NCBI RefSeq assembly: GCF_025947185.1
Contig: NZ_CP110001.1
Span: 1,984,001 to 2,048,000 of the forward strand
Direction of reading: 5' to 3'
Source of the DNA: Flavobacterium sp. N2038
Lineage (GTDB): Bacteria; Bacteroidota; Bacteroidia; Flavobacteriales; Flavobacteriaceae
Length of the DNA stretch: 64,000 bases
The notes below the pieces were generated by a model. It did not search any database. It was not told the origin of the DNA and saw only the letters and a list, made by a program, of their open reading frames with translations. Below, piece after piece: positions 61,737 to 64,000 of the stretch (the stretch's first letter is position 1; each line of letters opens with the position of its first letter). The position numbers were made by a program, and so were the translations under genes.

Positions 61737-64000
61737 CTATTTGAGCCATTTGCGCAAAGCTTCTTCTACAGTGCCCCGAATAATCGGTTTTGAAATATAG
61801 TCGTTCATTCCGGAAGCAAGACATTTGTTTCTTTCTTCTTTTTCGGCACCGGCAGTTACGGCTATAATCGGAATAGTTTTTCCAATTTTAGTTACTCTAA
61901 TTGCTTTTGTGGCTTCATACCCATTCATAATTGGCATTTGAATATCCATGAATATTAGATTCGGATTAATGGCTTCTATTTGTTTAACGGCTTCATAACC
62001 ATTTTCGCATTCAAAAATGATAGAATTAATGTTTAAGTTTTTTATGATTGTTTTTAATAAAAGCATGTTTACTTTGTTGTCTTCTACAATCAGTATGACT
62101 ACTTTTTTCTGATTAGAATTATAACTTAAAGCATATTCGGGATTGCCCCTGTTTATGATTTCTCTGAATTTTTCATTGATGGTTTCATGGCTAATTCTTA
62201 GATTCAGATCAAAATAAAAAGTACTTCCCTGATTGATTTTACTTTTTAATTGTAAGCGGCTTTCCATTAAAGCAAGCAATTGGTTCGAAATGGTTAATCC
62301 TAAACCTGTTCCTCCAAATTTTCTCGTTGTAGAGCTATCTTCCTGAGAAAAGGCTTTAAAAATTTTCTTTTGGTTTTTCTCTAAAATTCCAATTCCGGTG
62401 TCAACAACTGAAAAACGGATAATATAGTTATCATCTGATTTGTTTTCAATAGTAGTAACATTAAGTTTTATCGAGCCTTCATTGGTGAATTTTACAGCAT
62501 TTGATAAAAGATTAATCAGGATTTGTTTTAAACGAACAATGTCTGTCCAGATGTATTTAGGCACATTTGGATCTATGTTTAATTCCAGTTGAAGATTTTT
62601 TTGATTGGATTCGTAAATAATCAAATCAAATATCTGTCCCAGTATTTTTTGCAGATCGTATAAGTCAATAAAAAGCTCCAGTTTTCCAGCTTCAATTTTA
62701 GAAAAATCCAGGATATCATTGATGATTTCAAGAAGCGAGTGAGCTGATTGATTAATTGTTGTCATGTACTTTTCCTGAATTTCTTCAAGATTAGTTTTCA
62801 TTAACAAATGTGTAAATCCGATAATTCCGTTTAATGGAGTACGAATTTCATGCGACATATTGGCAAGGAAATCTGACTTTGATTTGTTTGCGGCTTCGGC
62901 AAGTTCTTTTGCTTTAATGGCATCTTCACTTTCCTTGATTTTTGCCTGATTCCGATTTCGGTCTAAAGCCGAAGAGATGTTATTGGCTAATGTCTGATAG
63001 ATATTTATTTCGTCATCTGTCCATTTTCTTTCTCTGGTACAGTCGTCAAAACCAATAAATCCGGAAAATATATTATTGGTATATAACGGAAGAATTAGTA
63101 TTGATTTAATATCATTTGCAACTAATAATTTTTTAAAAAAAGTATCCTCAAGATTTTTAGTAAGTGTTTTTAGAATTTTTTTGCTTTGTGAGTGAAGTGT
63201 AATCTCTTTTAAATCTTCTTCAGAAAAACGCTGTAATTCTGTTATCTGATGTTTTACACCTTCTCTCGACCATTTGTGTTTTTGACTGATTAGATTTGTT
63301 TCAAGATCTTTTTCATAATAAAAAATGTGATCTACTTTTGAAGCCTTCCCAACAATATCGTAGGTTTCCTGAAACATTTTTTCCGGACTCTGGCTCAATA
63401 AAAACTTTTCTGTACAAAGTGCCAATGCCGAAAGCAGTTCACTTTTAAGTTCAAGTTTTCTTTCAGCTTTTAAGCGCATTTGTGAGGATATTGCCAACGA
63501 AATTACGTCGGCGATAGTTTTGGCGTAATTAATATCTTCGTTGTCCCATTCTCTTTTTTCTCCTGTACTTTCAAGACAGACCACACCGGCAAGTTGTCCG
63601 TTTAGAAAAATAGGAACATCAAGCATCGATTTAATTTTGTTTTTGGTAAAATAAACTTCCTGAAATTCTGAGGTTTCCAGTTTATCAAAAACATCTGGAG
63701 CGTTAATTATTGCTTTGCTTTTTAGCGTTTCAAAATAGATCGGATAAGCTTCTTTATCCAGAATGCTTTTTTCTTCTAATGTATGATTATCTCTGCTAAA
63801 AAGGTTTTTGCAAGCTATAATATCGTTTGAAAATTTCCAGAAACTTAGCCGGTTTACTTTTGAAACAATTGCAGCTTCTTCAATTATAAAATCAATAACA
63901 GTCTGAAGATTATCAAAATCCCTAAAATCGGTTGTAGAGAGTTTTTTAGTTGAGCTATTATAAGCTTCAATTTTCTCTAAACGCCTTTTCTTTTCATTTT
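61737..64000 (-). CDS. hybrid sensor histidine kinase with GAF domains (5' part outside the window)
   Basis: The open frame runs on past position 64000, so the N-terminus is missing; at least 754 residues are visible. Two GAF-type sensor regions lie before the kinase core: one near [20 protein letters not shown], another near [16 protein letters not shown]. The core has [10 protein letters not shown] with the phosphorylated His, HATPase with [13 protein letters not shown] and [16 protein letters not shown], and a C-terminal receiver with [14 protein letters not shown]. Its input is cytosolic. No partner regulator is in the window. Confidence 0.9.
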   Translation of the reverse strand, partial: NEKKRRLEKIEAYNSSTKKLSTTDFRDFDNLQTVIDFIIEEAAIVSKVNRLSFWKFSNDIIACKNLFSRDNHTLEEKSILDKEAYPIYFETLKSKAIINAPDVFDKLETSEFQEVYFTKNKIKSMLDVPIFLNGQLAGVVCLESTGEKREWDNEDINYAKTIADVISLAISSQMRLKAERKLELKSELLSALALCTEKFLLSQSPEKMFQETYDIVGKASKVDHIFYYEKDLETNLISQKHKWSREGVKHQITELQRFSEEDLKEITLHSQSKKILKTLTKNLEDTFFKKLLVANDIKSILILPLYTNNIFSGFIGFDDCTRERKWTDDEINIYQTLANNISSALDRNRNQAKIKESEDAIKAKELAEAANKSKSDFLANMSHEIRTPLNGIIGFTHLLMKTNLEEIQEKYMTTINQSAHSLLEIINDILDFSKIEAGKLELFIDLYDLQKILGQIFDLIIYESNQKNLQLELNIDPNVPKYIWTDIVRLKQILINLLSNAVKFTNEGSIKLNVTTIENKSDDNYIIRFSVVDTGIGILEKNQKKIFKAFSQEDSSTTRKFGGTGLGLTISNQLLALMESRLQLKSKINQGSTFYFDLNLRISHETINEKFREIINRGNPEYALSYNSNQKKVVILIVEDNKVNMLLLKTIIKNLNINSIIFECENGYEAVKQIEAINPNLIFMDIQMPIMNGYEATKAIRVTKIGKTIPIIAVTAGAEKEERNKCLASGMNDYISKPIIRGTVEEALRKWLK

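Overview
The window looks like a chromosomal segment of a Flavobacterium-type member of the Bacteroidota. Grounds seen in the sequence: AT-rich DNA, promoters of the TTTG-N19-21-TAnnTTTG type (for example before tRNA-His), a type IX secretion C-terminal domain on a secreted nuclease, a TonB-dependent receptor of the Bacteroidota type, menaquinone and bacillithiol genes, and many short palindromic intergenic repeats. No prophage, rRNA operon, CRISPR array or complete insertion sequence was found.

Layout. 1-6000: exported and envelope proteins (DUF4251, an outer-membrane barrel, a small helical protein), an MscS channel and a GH18 chitinase. 6000-12800: a fatty-acid beta-oxidation operon on the minus strand (MarR regulator, FadB-like, thiolase, a four-helix-bundle cassette, acyl-CoA dehydrogenase). 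12900-21050: an apparent RNA-repair island with a WYL regulator, an HD phosphohydrolase, a Cys-rich protein, a non-coding stretch with tRNA-like pieces and a five-copy motif, a RING/TerD-like protein, the RNA ligase RtcB and TatD. 21300-26300: a membrane protein followed by a VgrG, a putative wall-degrading effector and two candidate immunity proteins. 26500-27250: a structured RNA leader with two small genes. 27300-33600: a four-gene two-component locus divergent from two envelope proteins, with a mirrored pair of binding-site-like repeats between them. 33770-41280: a DUF4132 giant protein with a 3' frameshift, and two tiny self-contained peptide genes. 41400-55900: an exonuclease, a phytanoyl-CoA dioxygenase-like protein, an acyl-CoA ligase, a TonB-dependent receptor, PurL and a secreted endonuclease. 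55900-64000: a lipoprotein, menaquinone genes (MenI-like and MenF-like), BshB1, tRNA-His, a MITE-like element, a zinc metallopeptidase and a hybrid sensor kinase that runs off the window.

The strongest candidate for an undescribed system is the RtcB island. Three promoter regions inside 3.4 kb (before the HD/Cys-rich gene pair, before the non-coding leader and before rtcB) carry the same inverted-repeat operator-like element, found nowhere else in the window. The WYL regulator next door is the natural candidate to bind it. The long leader of the RING/TerD gene contains a tRNA-like fold split by an insertion, further T-arm-like fragments, and five copies of GGTCAA-N7-TTACTTC with an invariant 7-nt spacer. 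This recalls the Y-RNA / Ro / RtcB loci of other bacteria, but no Ro (TROVE) gene is seen here. My inference is a locus that senses and repairs cleaved RNA, with its own tRNA-mimic RNA.

Limits: all names come from reading motifs by eye. No alignment, folding or database search was run.
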